Below, in pieces: positions 49,173-59,615 of a stretch of 64,000 nucleotides of DNA. Both the position numbers and the translations under genes were made by a program. The stretch comes from Cunninghamella blakesleeana (lineage: Eukaryota > Mucoromycota > Mucoromycetes > Mucorales > Cunninghamellaceae): positions 125,001 through 189,000 of the forward strand of contig JAFCIZ010000003.1 in the NCBI GenBank assembly GCA_017871115.1, written 5' to 3'. Under the pieces are notes generated by a model, which was not told the origin of the DNA, made no database searches, and was given only the letters and a program-made list of their open reading frames with translations. The number at the start of each line of letters is the position of its first letter. Position 1 is the stretch's first letter.

Positions 49173-49822
49173 TGTCGTCCAAGCGGATGATGTTGGCGGT
49201 GATTAAATTATTTTTTTTTTTCACAACCAAAGTTCTACAACCAAAGTTCTACAACCAAAGTTCTACAACCAAAGTTCTACAACCAAAGTTCTACAACCAA
49301 AGTTCTACAACCTAATTCCTACAACCAAATTCCTACAACTTAATTCCTACAACCAAAGTTCTACAACCAAATTCCTACAACCTTTTTCCTCTTTCTCTCC
49401 CTAAAAAATTTATTTTTTGTTTTAATATAAATAGGAAAGAATATTTCTCTTTCTCTTTTGTTTTTTTTCTTTGTCAAATATAAACATAATATTTTTAAAT
49501 AATACTTTATATAATAAATATTTTATTTGTCCAAACCAATTTTTTTATTTTATTTTAACTTTATACTAATTTCTTAATTGAAATCATTTTTATTACTATA
49601 ACAAATATATTTTATTTCTTAAGTGAAATCTCTTTTTATTTATATACAACATATATAAACTTTTATATTTTATTTTTAATTTTATTATTACTTTATTTGA
49701 TTATTACTCTTTTTATATAATAATCTACTCTCTGACTTTTAAATTCATTTGCATATACTTTTGAATTTTTTTTGAATATTTTTATTTTATATTATCTTTT
49801 TACCTTTTTACTTTTACATTAT
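49173..49822 (+). repeat. 3' LTR of element 1, truncated by element 2
   Basis: Begins TGTCGTCCAAGCGG after a purine-rich GGTGGTGAGGG (polypurine-tract-like) and matches the 5' LTR up to CATTAT, where element 2 starts. The two LTRs appear identical over the shared part, except that this copy has six ACCAAAGTTCTACA units where the 5' LTR has three. The lengths agree: 650 against 608 bp, a difference of 3 x 14. Confidence 0.92.
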
Positions 49823-50586
49823 TGTCGACAATGGTGATACCAATGGCGCTCTTTGAAATTGGTCACTGCTTTTTTGAACCGTTGTTCACTGAACCATTGT
49901 TCACTGAACCAATGTTCACTGAACCAATGTTCACTGCACCGTTGTTTAATATGAAAGTCACTTCCATATCTTTTCCCTACTCTCAATATACTTTAAATAA
50001 TTTTTTTAATTTTTTTTAAATATAAATAGAACCAATTTTTTTCTCTTTCTTTCTCTTAAATTGTCAAATTTTTATAATAAATTATTATCTACTAAATAAT
50101 TATTGAACTTGTCCACTTTATAAAACAAACTTTATAATTTTAAATTTTTTTATTTTAACTTACTATAACATATTCAATTATTGAACTTATCTATTTTTTA
50201 TTTAACAAATTATTTTATTTTTATTTTATTTTTACTTTATAATATTTTATATTATTATATACTATCTTATTTTATAATATTTATTCACTTAAATATTCTA
50301 TACTACTGATCTAAATCATTTAAACTCTTTACTACTTATTTTACTCGGCGGTCATTAAACTTTTGCTTTAATCCTGCTTATATTTTACTTATAATCTTTA
50401 TTTTATTTTCTTTTATTTTTTTTATTTTATTTTATTTTTTTTAATTTTCTATACCTTTATATTAAGTCGTTCTACTTATAAAACAGGAACTGGTGCTCAC
50501 TGGAAACTTATTATATACTCCAAATATAACTTATAATACTCATTCCTCATTTCAAAAATAAATCTTAACCAAAAACCCACATAACA
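49823..50586 (+). repeat. 5' LTR of element 2
   Basis: 764 bp, TGTCGACAATGG to CCCACATAACA. Near its start it has a 15-bp tandem unit (TTCACTGAACCATTG-like, about five copies at 49870-49945). The rest is close to the solo LTR 28643-29377. Confidence 0.9.
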
Positions 50587-50590
50587 TATT

Positions 50591-50608
50591 TGGTGCTCAC
50601 TGTCGGGG
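50591..50608 (+). promoter_or_regulatory. Putative primer-binding site, element 2
   Basis: TGGTGCTCACTGTCGGGG lies 4 nt after the LTR, the same position and nearly the same sequence as in element 1. Confidence 0.55.
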
Positions 50609-50713
50609 ATCTTTTCTACAAGCTTATACAATCAATAAACTACTGGGAAAGATATTCATTCTATTAAAACTACTAAACAATAATCAAGCAAGGTGAAAAT
50701 AATAAACTATAGG

Positions 50714-51841
50714 ATGTCTTACGATTATACCGTGTTGGCTCAAAAGCAACCATTAATGGACTTTAAACCTCAACTTATTTCCTTTTCTGGAGGTGAACGT
50801 GAAGATTTTCGTCACTTCAGACAAATATTGGAAACTTATTTGGAACTCTCAAACAATACTACCGATAGTAGAAAACTTGCAATTTTAAAAATTCAAGTTA
50901 GAAAATCTGCTAAAACTTACTTGGATTCACTTAAGGATCAACTTCAAGATGGGTTAACATTCGATGTAGCTATGGATGCATTAGAAAAGAAATTCGTAAC
51001 TGCTGAATTACTCGAATCTTATAAATTGATACTTAATAACATGCGACAAGGTGCCGATGAACATCCACGTGATTTCTACTCAAGATTACAGGAAGTTGCA
51101 CGATTGGCTAATAAAGATGATAATGACATTGTGTTAATGCGTTTCCGTTATGGATTGTTACCTGTTATAAGCAAACATTGCATTGAACATGGATCCATTA
51201 CTGAACAACAATGGTTAAAATATGCTGAATCATGGTGGAATGCTAATAAAGCCTATGGATCAAATAATAACAATATCTATGATATTGGAATTAATCATAC
51301 TACTACTGATGTTCAACTACATCATTATCCTTTTAGTAACGAATCATTTAATATGATAGACTCTAGTCATCGAAATACGGATACTAATTTATCGGCCAAA
51401 ACTGATCCTGTCGTTACATTATTAGAACGTTTAGTTACTAATATGGAAACAATGGAAAAGAATATGAATGATAAAATAGAACAGATAAATCAATCGACTA
51501 AGAAATCTCATAAAAGTGACAACCTTACAAGTGATGATATTGTTAAAATCGTACGTAGTGAATTATCCAAATCAAATAGAAATAATGGTTATTATCATGG
51601 ATCTAACAATTATAATGGCTCTTATAAAAATAATTTTGGATCAAGACGTTATAATAATCAACAATATAACCAAGATTATAATTATGATAATAATAATAAT
51701 AACTACGTATCTAATCAAACACAACAACAGCAACAACAGCAACAACAGCAACAACAGCAACATCAGCAACAGCAATATACACAACAACAATTTAATCAAC
51801 AACAACAACACATTCAACAACAAACTCATTCAAAAAACTAG
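50714..51841 (+). CDS. gag: Gag protein of element 2
   Basis: 375 residues from ATG 50714 (MSYDYTVLAQKQPL), the same start as element 1 gag. Conserved segments are FSGGEREDFRHFRQ, EHPRDFYSRLQEVARLANK and MRFRYGLLP. The tail has an N-rich part and a long Q tract (about residues 335-370). There is no CCHC knuckle. It ends with AAAAAAC TAG at 51832-51841. Confidence 0.92.
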   Translation: MSYDYTVLAQKQPLMDFKPQLISFSGGEREDFRHFRQILETYLELSNNTTDSRKLAILKIQVRKSAKTYLDSLKDQLQDGLTFDVAMDALEKKFVTAELLESYKLILNNMRQGADEHPRDFYSRLQEVARLANKDDNDIVLMRFRYGLLPVISKHCIEHGSITEQQWLKYAESWWNANKAYGSNNNNIYDIGINHTTTDVQLHHYPFSNESFNMIDSSHRNTDTNLSAKTDPVVTLLERLVTNMETMEKNMNDKIEQINQSTKKSHKSDNLTSDDIVKIVRSELSKSNRNNGYYHGSNNYNGSYKNNFGSRRYNNQQYNQDYNYDNNNNNYVSNQTQQQQQQQQQQQQQHQQQQYTQQQFNQQQQHIQQQTHSKN

Positions 51842-51878
51842 ACGGGGCAATTGCATATAATGGTCAATTGGCAGTCCC
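51832..51878 (+). promoter_or_regulatory. Programmed -1 frameshift signal, element 2 gag/pol
   Basis: Heptamer AAAAAAC (51832-51838) in phase with gag, immediately before TAG. GGGCAATTG and CAATTG...CCC downstream can form the same stem as in element 1, although the loop between them differs. The pol frame is open across the site. Confidence 0.75.
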
Positions 51879-54092
51879 TGATAACAAATCCATTAACAAT
51901 AATAATAATAAAAATATCAACAATAATAATCACATCAACAACAACAAAAACAATTTAAAAAATAATAATATTGAAAAAAATCAACAAAATATGAATGCAA
52001 TCTTCGATCAACATGAACTATGGGATGAAAATGAATATACACATTATGATGATGAAGATCTTTACGCAGCCAGATTAGATAAACCTCCTGCAGTAATGCC
52101 TTCATCTTCTAAAACACCTAAAATAATCAGTAAAGGGAAGCAAAAACTAAATATAAATAATACCTCTAAACTGATCGAGGATATAACTGATCAACAATTA
52201 ACTCAACAAGATATAATTAATGATTATATCATGGATAATATTAATGAATCAGAAAATAAAATAAAACGCAAACGACAACCACCAACACCATTACAAATAA
52301 AATATAATATTGTAGATGACGTTTTTAATCAGAAAGCTAATATTGATGTTGGCGATCTAATTAAATCTTCACACACTTTACGACGTCAATTATTAACAGC
52401 ATGTAGACCTAAAAGAAAAACAACAAAATCAAAAGAACAAATTGATACAACTGCAACAGATATACCATTAAATACAATAACGAATACAGAATTAACAACA
52501 ACAGCAGCTTATACAAGTTTAATCATTAATGATAAAAGAATAAAAGGTTTGATTGATAGTGGTGCTTCTAAATCATGTATGTCTAAATCTATGATGAAAC
52601 TGTTAGGGTTGCAAATAGATGCTCCTTCTACTAACATATTTATATTAGGAAACGGTACTAAACAAGCAACACTTGGAACAATACATGATGTACAAATACA
52701 AGTAAATCCTGATATTATAATACCTGTTAATATGGAAGTATTACCTAAGTGTCCTGCTCATCTGGTACTAGGAAATAATTGGTTAAGTCATGCACAAGCT
52801 CTCCTTAATTTTAGAACTAGTACACTTAAAGTATTATATAAACATAAATCAGCTGAACTACCTATCACTTTTTTAAAAGAAACAGATAAACCTTTAGTTA
52901 CTATTAAAACAATCAATACTAATTATCAAACCGAAAACCAAACTCAAGATAATACAACAGGAAATAATAATGAAATAAATACTGATAGTGATACTGATGC
53001 TACTGATTCTGTAACAGATGATGACGAATGGGAACATGATGAATATTCAGAAGAAGAAAATTATTACATGGAAGATGATATAAAAATTAATATTGAACGT
53101 AATCAAGAAGAAAATAGTTTAACTATATCTACTGGTAATGATGGAATGACTATACCACCTCATACAAACTGTCAATTTTATATTAATCCTAACATGCATA
53201 CGTCTGAACCTATACTACTTACACAAGATGATCCTCATACTATATCTAAACCAAATGAATATACATTAAATATAATTAATAGATCTGATAAAGATGTTGA
53301 TTTACCTCCGCATCATATTATTAGTGAATTTTATAATTTAATGAGCAATGAATCTATTCTAGATACTGGTGATCTGAAAGGTTATGACATAGTCGAAGAA
53401 ATTGGTATAGAAGGAACAACAACAGAACTATTCAATATTGATAATATAAATGATGACAATCCACTGGATGAATCTTTTAAAGAAAAATTACAACTTGGAA
53501 ACATACCTGAAAAATATAAGATTAAGTTTTGGAAATTAATAAATCATTATCAAGATGTTTTCGATTGGAATAATGATAAAATGGGTTATACAACAATGAT
53601 TGAACATGAAATAATATTAAAAGAAAACACAGTACCAATTAGACATCGACCTTATCGTATGAGTCCGGTAGAACAAGATTATTTAAAAATGGAATTAGAT
53701 CGTCTATGTAATCTTGGAATAATCAAACCTGCAAATACACCTTATACTGCTCCTATTATTTTGGTTAAAAAGAAAAACGGTGAATATAGAATGGTAGTAG
53801 ATTACAGAAAACTGAATGCCCAAACTAAAGTAGACGCTTACCCACTACCAAGAATTGATGATCTTATTGATGAACTAGGAACTTCAAGTATATTCTCTGC
53901 ATTAGATCTTAGAGCTGGCTTTCATCAAGTACCTTTACATGATAATAGTAAAGAATTAACTGGTTTTGTTACAAAATTTGGAACATATCAATATGAAATG
54001 CTACCGATGGGGTTAGTTAATAGTCCTGCTACTTTCCAACGTTTTATAGATATATGTTTTAAATCTATGATGAATAGATGTTTAGTGGCATA

Positions 54093-55769
54093 CAGTGACG
54101 AGCGAAATTGTTCACGATTTTTTTTTTTTTTATATTTTTTTATTTTTCTCGAAATTAAATATAAATACAAAATGGTAACTTTTATATCAAATGAGAGCTG
54201 TGGTTATGAGCTTTCATGCTTTATATACTAATTGGCGCTGGAGAAAGTATGAAGCCTTAAATGAACGGGGTTTCAAAAAAAGTATGAAAAACCTGTTTTT
54301 TTTTTTTCTGTTTTTATGATAGATATAAAATTCTTTTAAATATAATTTTTTATGTGACATTATAAAATGGTTTTTTTTTTTATTTTTTAAATTTTCCGAG
54401 ACCTTAAGTCACTATAATTACAGTTTTTTTTATTTTTTTATTTTTTTTGAATCTTTACCATCTTACTACTCATTAACCTAATTCCATTAACAATGGTGAA
54501 GACATCTCACAACAAAAAAATGGCAGTTTTGGAAAAACTTAATAATAAAGAAACATATAGAAGTATTGCAAGTTCACTGAATATTTCACTCGGTCTCATT
54601 AGTAAAATTGCAAAACGCAATTACGTTAATTGTAAAAATAATGCTGGTCGACATTCAGAAATCTCATGTAATTTAGGCAGGTTGATTGCTCGTAACTTCT
54701 ATACTGGCAAGTTTTCTACAGCTATAGGTGCTTCAAGGGCTTTACGTTTTAGTGGCTATAATATTTCAGCATATTCTATACGAAGATTCCTTGGTAATAA
54801 TGATTTTGCTTCGGAGATTAAAAAGTCCGCTTTGCCACTTACTACTATACGAAAGAAAAAGCGTTTAAATTGGGCAAAAGCACATAGACACTGGACAGTT
54901 GAAGATTGGAAAAAGGTCGTCTTTAGTGACGAAACAAAAATAAATCGTTTTGGATCCGATGGGAAATTATGGACGTGGGTTAAAAAAGGAAGACCTTTAC
55001 GAGACCATAATTTCAATTTCAAGTATAAGGGTGGTGGTGGAAGTTTAATGTTGTGGAGTTGTTTTACGCAACACGGACCAGGTTATATTGCAAAAATAGA
55101 AGGTGGAATGGACTCTAAATTGTACTGTGAGATTTTAGGGGACGATTTCAAAGGCACCTTAAAAGATTATGGCATGAAACTGAATGAGGTTCTTCTGCAA
55201 CAAGACAATGATCCTAAACATAAGTCAGCTTTTACCACTAAATGGATAAAAAAACATCATATAAACGTTCTAGATTGGCCACCATACTCTCCAGATTTAA
55301 ATCCAATCGAAAATATGTGGTTTTATCTTAAGTGTCAACTTGCAGCATACAACATACCGCCTAAAAACAAACAAGAACTATGGGAGCGCGCGGCCCACAT
55401 ATGGTACAAAAAAATAACACCGGAAATGTGCATAAAACATATTGAAAGTATGCCTAGACGTATAGAGGCTGTGATAAAACAAAAAGGAGGGGCAACTAAA
55501 TGGTGATTTTGTTGAATTTAATTAGCAAATAATAATATATTTAATTTTTTTAATAAAAAAAAATATGCATTTTTGAGACTTTTTTTTTTCAAGTGCTTCT
55601 TTATCATTTATGTTAATATATATTATATGGAAAATTGTTTATTTACATTTAGTATTTTAATAGGGCTTTCGAATGATATAACATATGTCTACAGTTAAAT
55701 ATGTACTTTTCAAGATAAATGAAAAAATGTAAAAAAAAAAAAAATCGTGAACAATTTCGCTCGTCACTG
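54093..55769 (+). mobile_element. Tc1-like family C element
   Basis: 1677 bp with TA at 54091-54092 and 55770-55771. Its ends, CAGTGACGAGCGAAATTGTT and the complement, are short terminal repeats of about 28 bp followed by T/A runs. It is inserted in the RT YIDD box of element 2. Confidence 0.95.
54493..55506 (+). CDS. Tc1/mariner transposase, family C
   Basis: 337 residues, starting MVKTSHNKKMAVLEKLNN. The first HTH is around LNISLGLISKIAKR and the NNAGRHSE linker follows, then a second HTH around YNISAYSIRRFLG. The catalytic triad is complete: VVFSDETKINRFG, LLQQDNDPKHK and DLNPIENMW, with DD34E spacing. No lesion is seen, so it may be active. It is the only C copy in the window. Confidence 0.95.
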   Translation: MVKTSHNKKMAVLEKLNNKETYRSIASSLNISLGLISKIAKRNYVNCKNNAGRHSEISCNLGRLIARNFYTGKFSTAIGASRALRFSGYNISAYSIRRFLGNNDFASEIKKSALPLTTIRKKKRLNWAKAHRHWTVEDWKKVVFSDETKINRFGSDGKLWTWVKKGRPLRDHNFNFKYKGGGGSLMLWSCFTQHGPGYIAKIEGGMDSKLYCEILGDDFKGTLKDYGMKLNEVLLQQDNDPKHKSAFTTKWIKKHHINVLDWPPYSPDLNPIENMWFYLKCQLAAYNIPPKNKQELWERAAHIWYKKITPEMCIKHIESMPRRIEAVIKQKGGATKW

Positions 55770-56895
55770 TACATAGATGATCTCAATGTACACTCTAGTA
55801 ATATTGAACAACATTTATCTGATCTTGAAGAATTATTTAAATGTGCAAGACTTGGTGGATTATTATTCAACATAGAAAAATGTGTATTTTTTAAAGATGA
55901 ACTAAAATTTCTTGGTTATATTATCACCAAAGATGGAATAAAAACAGATCCAGCAAAAATAGAAAAAGTAAAAGATTATCCACAACCAACAACAATTAAA
56001 CAGATAAGAGGATTTATTGGACTAGCATCTTATTATAGACGTTTCATACAAAACTTTGCAGCAATAGCAAGACCATTACATGATGTTACAAAGACAAAAA
56101 ATAAATCACCATGGACTGATATAACAACTAAATCATTTGAATTATTAAAACAAAAACTGACAGAAGCACCTATTCTTAAAAGGGCAGATCATAGTAAACC
56201 ATTTATCATAGTATGTGATGCGTCAATAGAAGGTTTAGGTTGCGTTCTATCACAATTAGATGATGATGAACAAGAACATCCTGTAGTATATGCAAGTCGT
56301 GGATTAAAACAAAGTGAAAGAAATTATAGTGCTACTAAATTGGAATGTCTAGCTCTCATATGGAGTCTACAAATGTTTAGACCCTACCTATTAGGAAAAA
56401 AATTTACTATAATTTCTGATCATTCTCCTTTGCGTTGGCTGATAAAGGCTCCTAATCCTACTGGTATGGTGGCACGATGGATTACTTACTTGGCTGACTA
56501 TGAATTTGAAATACAATATCGCAGTGGAAAGAAACAACAATCTGCAGACTTTCTTTCAAGACTTGGTTATTAAAACAAAAAAAAAAAAAAAAAACAACAT
56601 AAAAAAAAAAAAAAAAAATTATAATAATAATAAAATAAATAACGTCCAAGAGAAATTGAAGACGCTAAAAGCTAGACACAAACGTCCAAGAGAAATTGAA
56701 GACGCTAAAAGCTAGACACAAACGTCCAAGAGAAATTGAAGACGCTAAAAGCTAGACACAAACGTCCAAGAGAAATTGAAGACGATAAAAGCTAGACAAA
56801 CAATTAACAAAACAACTTATTTTACAATTATTTTATAGAAGACAATATTATACAACAATTATTACTATTTCAACAACACTTGCAACAAAAATCTA

Positions 56896-58575
56896 CAGTG
56901 GCTTCCAGAAGTGTTCGAATGTTTTCGTTTTTTTTATAAAATCAATTGTATCAATAAAACTTATTATTTAACCATGCATGATTTATACATCAATCGAAAG
57001 CCCTATTGATTGGCTTTCATATGAATATATTTATATGCATTTCCATATTTGGGTTGCGGAGTAAATGGTGTTTGAAAATTATTGGCACATTCGAACAGTT
57101 GTGTTGCGATACCAAAAAAATTAAAAATATAATTAAAACACAATATAAATGGTATAAAAAGTCTTTATTTAATAATCAATCCAATAGCCCTTTGCTTTTA
57201 TTACATCATTACAACGTTTAGGCATTGTTTCTATCACTTTTTTACAATCTTCAGCCGTGATTGTATTCCATACTTCCTGAGTACGGTCCCACAAGTCTAA
57301 CATCCCTTTTGGTGGTGTAGTATAGTTGCTAAAGAGCCTGTTTTTCACTAAAGCCCATATATTCTCAATGGGATTCAAGTCAGGCGACTGTGCTGGCCAT
57401 TCCATTACCGAAAAAAGCTGGTTTTCCAAGTATTCTTTGACTGTTTTGGCTGTGTGTTTTGGATCGTTATCTTGTTGAAAGACCATTTTGCTTTGATCCA
57501 TGCCATACCAGTCAAATGTATGCACTAATTCATGCTCCAAAATAGCTTGGTAGAGTTCCTTATCTAAAACTGTATCAATTTTAGTCATGTAACCCGGGCC
57601 ATCGTACGAAATGCATCCCCAAACCATTATATTTCCACCACCATGTTTGACTGTTTGCTTGACATGTTTAGGTTGAAGCTTTTCCTCGGCCCTTTTCCAA
57701 GCATAGCGGCGTCCATCCGATCCAAAACGATTAATTTTGGTTTCCTCTGACCAAATGACACGACTCCAGTCATCCAAAGTCCAATCTTTGTGTGCTTTTG
57801 CCCAAGCTAAACGAGCTTTAACATTTTTGGCACTGAGGAGAGGTTTCTTTGGCTTGACAAAGGACCCTAATCCTTTTTCTTTAAGTGCTCTACGGACGGT
57901 TTGAGCACTTATATCGATTTCCAAATGTTCCTTTAATGCCTTCTGCACCTCAGTAGCATTACTTTTACCTCCTTTGGTCACTTGATGTACACAAAAGGAC
58001 TTGTCTCTACCAGTGAGCTTGGATACAGCACCACCAACAGCCATAGGAATCTCCCGTTCAAGACCTGCAGAGTACTTGTGGACAGTTGTACAACTTACAC
58101 CAACATCCTTTGCTACTTGACGCATAGATTTACCTTGTTTGAGAAGGTTAATGACTTGGTTCTTAATGGAATTTTGAATAGGACGCATGTTGATAACAGA
58201 TCACTAAAAAATGGATAATATTGATATAAAAAATATATAAAAAATAGAATATTAGCTATAGATTTAAACTAAGAAAGTGCGAAACAGGTTTATTCTAACA
58301 TTTTATAGGTTATTTTATACTCTATTATTGTTTTATTACAAGTTGTGGTATTTTTTTGGCATCGCAACACAACTGTTCGAATGTGCCAATAATTTTCAAA
58401 CACCATTTACTCCGCAACCCAAATATGGAAATGCATATAAATATATTCATATGAAAGCCAATCAATAGGGCTTTCGATTGATGTATAAATCATGCATGGT
58501 TAAATAATAAGTTTTATTGATACAATTGATTTTATAAAAAAAACGAAAACATTCGAACACTTCTGGAAGCCACTG
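56896..58575 (-). mobile_element. Tc1-like family A copy A7 (lineage I)
   Basis: 1680 bp with TA at 56894-56895 and 58576-58577, inserted in the element 2 spacer. The ends carry GTGTTCGAATG. Confidence 0.95.
57169..58188 (-). CDS. Transposase of A7 (lineage I), Asp148 to Glu
   Basis: A full 339-residue frame with HTH SCTTVHK, Trp136 present and WSEETK at the first catalytic site. The predicted protein matches A5 by eye. The same Asp to Glu change is found in A3 and A5. Confidence 0.93.
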   Translation of the reverse strand: MRPIQNSIKNQVINLLKQGKSMRQVAKDVGVSCTTVHKYSAGLEREIPMAVGGAVSKLTGRDKSFCVHQVTKGGKSNATEVQKALKEHLEIDISAQTVRRALKEKGLGSFVKPKKPLLSAKNVKARLAWAKAHKDWTLDDWSRVIWSEETKINRFGSDGRRYAWKRAEEKLQPKHVKQTVKHGGGNIMVWGCISYDGPGYMTKIDTVLDKELYQAILEHELVHTFDWYGMDQSKMVFQQDNDPKHTAKTVKEYLENQLFSVMEWPAQSPDLNPIENIWALVKNRLFSNYTTPPKGMLDLWDRTQEVWNTITAEDCKKVIETMPKRCNDVIKAKGYWIDY

Positions 58576-59615
58576 TATATATTTTTTATACAACAATTAT
58601 ATTATTTATTTACAACAATTATTTTCAACAAACTATCACCTCAATAACATTAACCACAACAAAAAAAAAAAAAAAACACATAACAAAAAAAAAAATAACA
58701 AAATAGCGTCCAAGACGATTGAAGACGTAAAAAGCTAATCTAACAATATATTATTAACTAACTATTATTATTTTACAACAATTATTTTTATTACAACAAT
58801 TACAACAATTTTTACAATTATTTTACAACAATTATTCTTTTATTAATAGACTACAATAACTAACATTACAACAAACATTATTTTATAATAATATTTAAAA
58901 CTACAAAAAAAAAAAAAAAACAACAATTAAATACATAACATTTAACAAATACAAAAAAAAAAAAATTGTCCAAAGACGATTGAAGACATTAAAAGCTATA
59001 CTCAAAAATCAAAAACAACTTATAACGCAACACTAATACAACAATACATAATCAAAAATCCTTTTCAGAACATATTAACGCAACTCACACAACTTTATTT
59101 AATACAGTTATAATCACACACAAAAAAAAAAAAAAAATTCTTTTTACAACAAAAAAAAAAATGGATCAGCAAATTATAAATAATATTAAAGAATATCTCA
59201 CAACTTTAAAAATTCCTGAAGACATAACAATAAAAATGAAAAGATACTTACAACGAAACTCACATAATTTTATTGTTCGAAACAATAAATTATATAAATT
59301 TAATATCAAACATCAAACTCTAAGACAAGTTTTAAATAAGCAAGAAGCTCTGGAAGCACTGTACATGTATCATCAACATCCTTTAGGTGGACATATTGGT
59401 TATCACAATACATTATATAAATTATCAATAAGATATTATTGGGATTCTATGGCTAAAGATATACAAATATATATAAAAAAATGTTCAAGATGTCAAACGG
59501 TAGGTCCTAAAAAATTAAATGAATTTCTCTATCCTATACCAGTTAAATCAAAACCATTTGAACAATGGGGCTTAGATGTTAAACACGTACCTACATCAAA
59601 AGGTGGATACAGATA

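Larger units (their letters stand above)
47017..49206 (+). pseudogene. ORF4 of element 1, after integrase; interrupted by A6 and frameshifted
   Basis: Starts MDIPINLNRPPVDQDPIYEE. With A6 and one TA removed (47017-47149 joined to 48832-49067), it encodes 122 residues and stops shortly after NQIFFKKDTP. A second open stretch in the +1 frame continues with KIRREDPWGKDSILDGEEL to an acidic DDVGGD end at 49206, which lies 34 nt inside the 3' LTR. The switch occurs at a T6A6 run, so it is either a one-base indel or a frameshift site. The product looks soluble and charged, with no signal peptide or membrane segment, so it is not envelope-like. I do not recognise it. Confidence 0.65.
29709..49822 (+). 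mobile_element. Ty3/gypsy element 1, with nested Tc1 elements
   Basis: This is a complete element except that its 3' LTR is cut by element 2. The order is: 5' LTR 29709-30444, gag, protease-RT-RNase H, spacer, integrase, ORF4, 3' LTR from 49173. Five Tc1 insertions interrupt it directly (A1, A2, A3, A4, A6), and two more sit inside those (D1 in A3, A5 in A4). Excising them with one TA each leaves intact gag, pol and integrase frames, so the element was intact when hit. The domain order RT-RH-IN and the sequence motifs are of gypsy type. Confidence 0.92.
51838..56573 (+). pseudogene. pol: Protease-RT-RNase H frame of element 2, interrupted by Tc1 C
   Basis: 51838-54092 joined to 55772-56573 gives 3057 nt, 1019 codons including stop. 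Protease is LIDSGASKSCMSKSMM. RT has YRMVVDYRKLNAQT, FSALDLRAGFHQV and LPMGLVNSPATFQ; the YIDD box is split by family C in the Tyr codon. RNase H has FIIVCDASIEG, RNYSATKLECLAL and ends SADFLSRLGY with a stop. No other damage is seen. Confidence 0.92.
56574..59160 (+). other. Spacer between RNase H and integrase ORFs, element 2 (holds A7)
   Basis: Without A7 the spacer is about 905 nt and A-rich. It has four perfect to near-perfect tandem copies of a 40-bp unit (CGTCCAAGAGAAATTGAAGA then CGCTAAAAGCTAGACACAAA) at 56643-56800, and two more dispersed copies of the motif at about 58706 and 58966. No coding frame is seen. Confidence 0.8.

Noticed and set aside
49221..49390. Second CRISPR-like array in the LTR
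   Set aside because: It is a 14-bp minisatellite with no spacers, present in both LTRs.
56643..56800. Tandem 40-bp units that resemble a CRISPR array
   Set aside because: The units are contiguous without unique spacers, lie inside a retroelement spacer, and the genome is eukaryotic.
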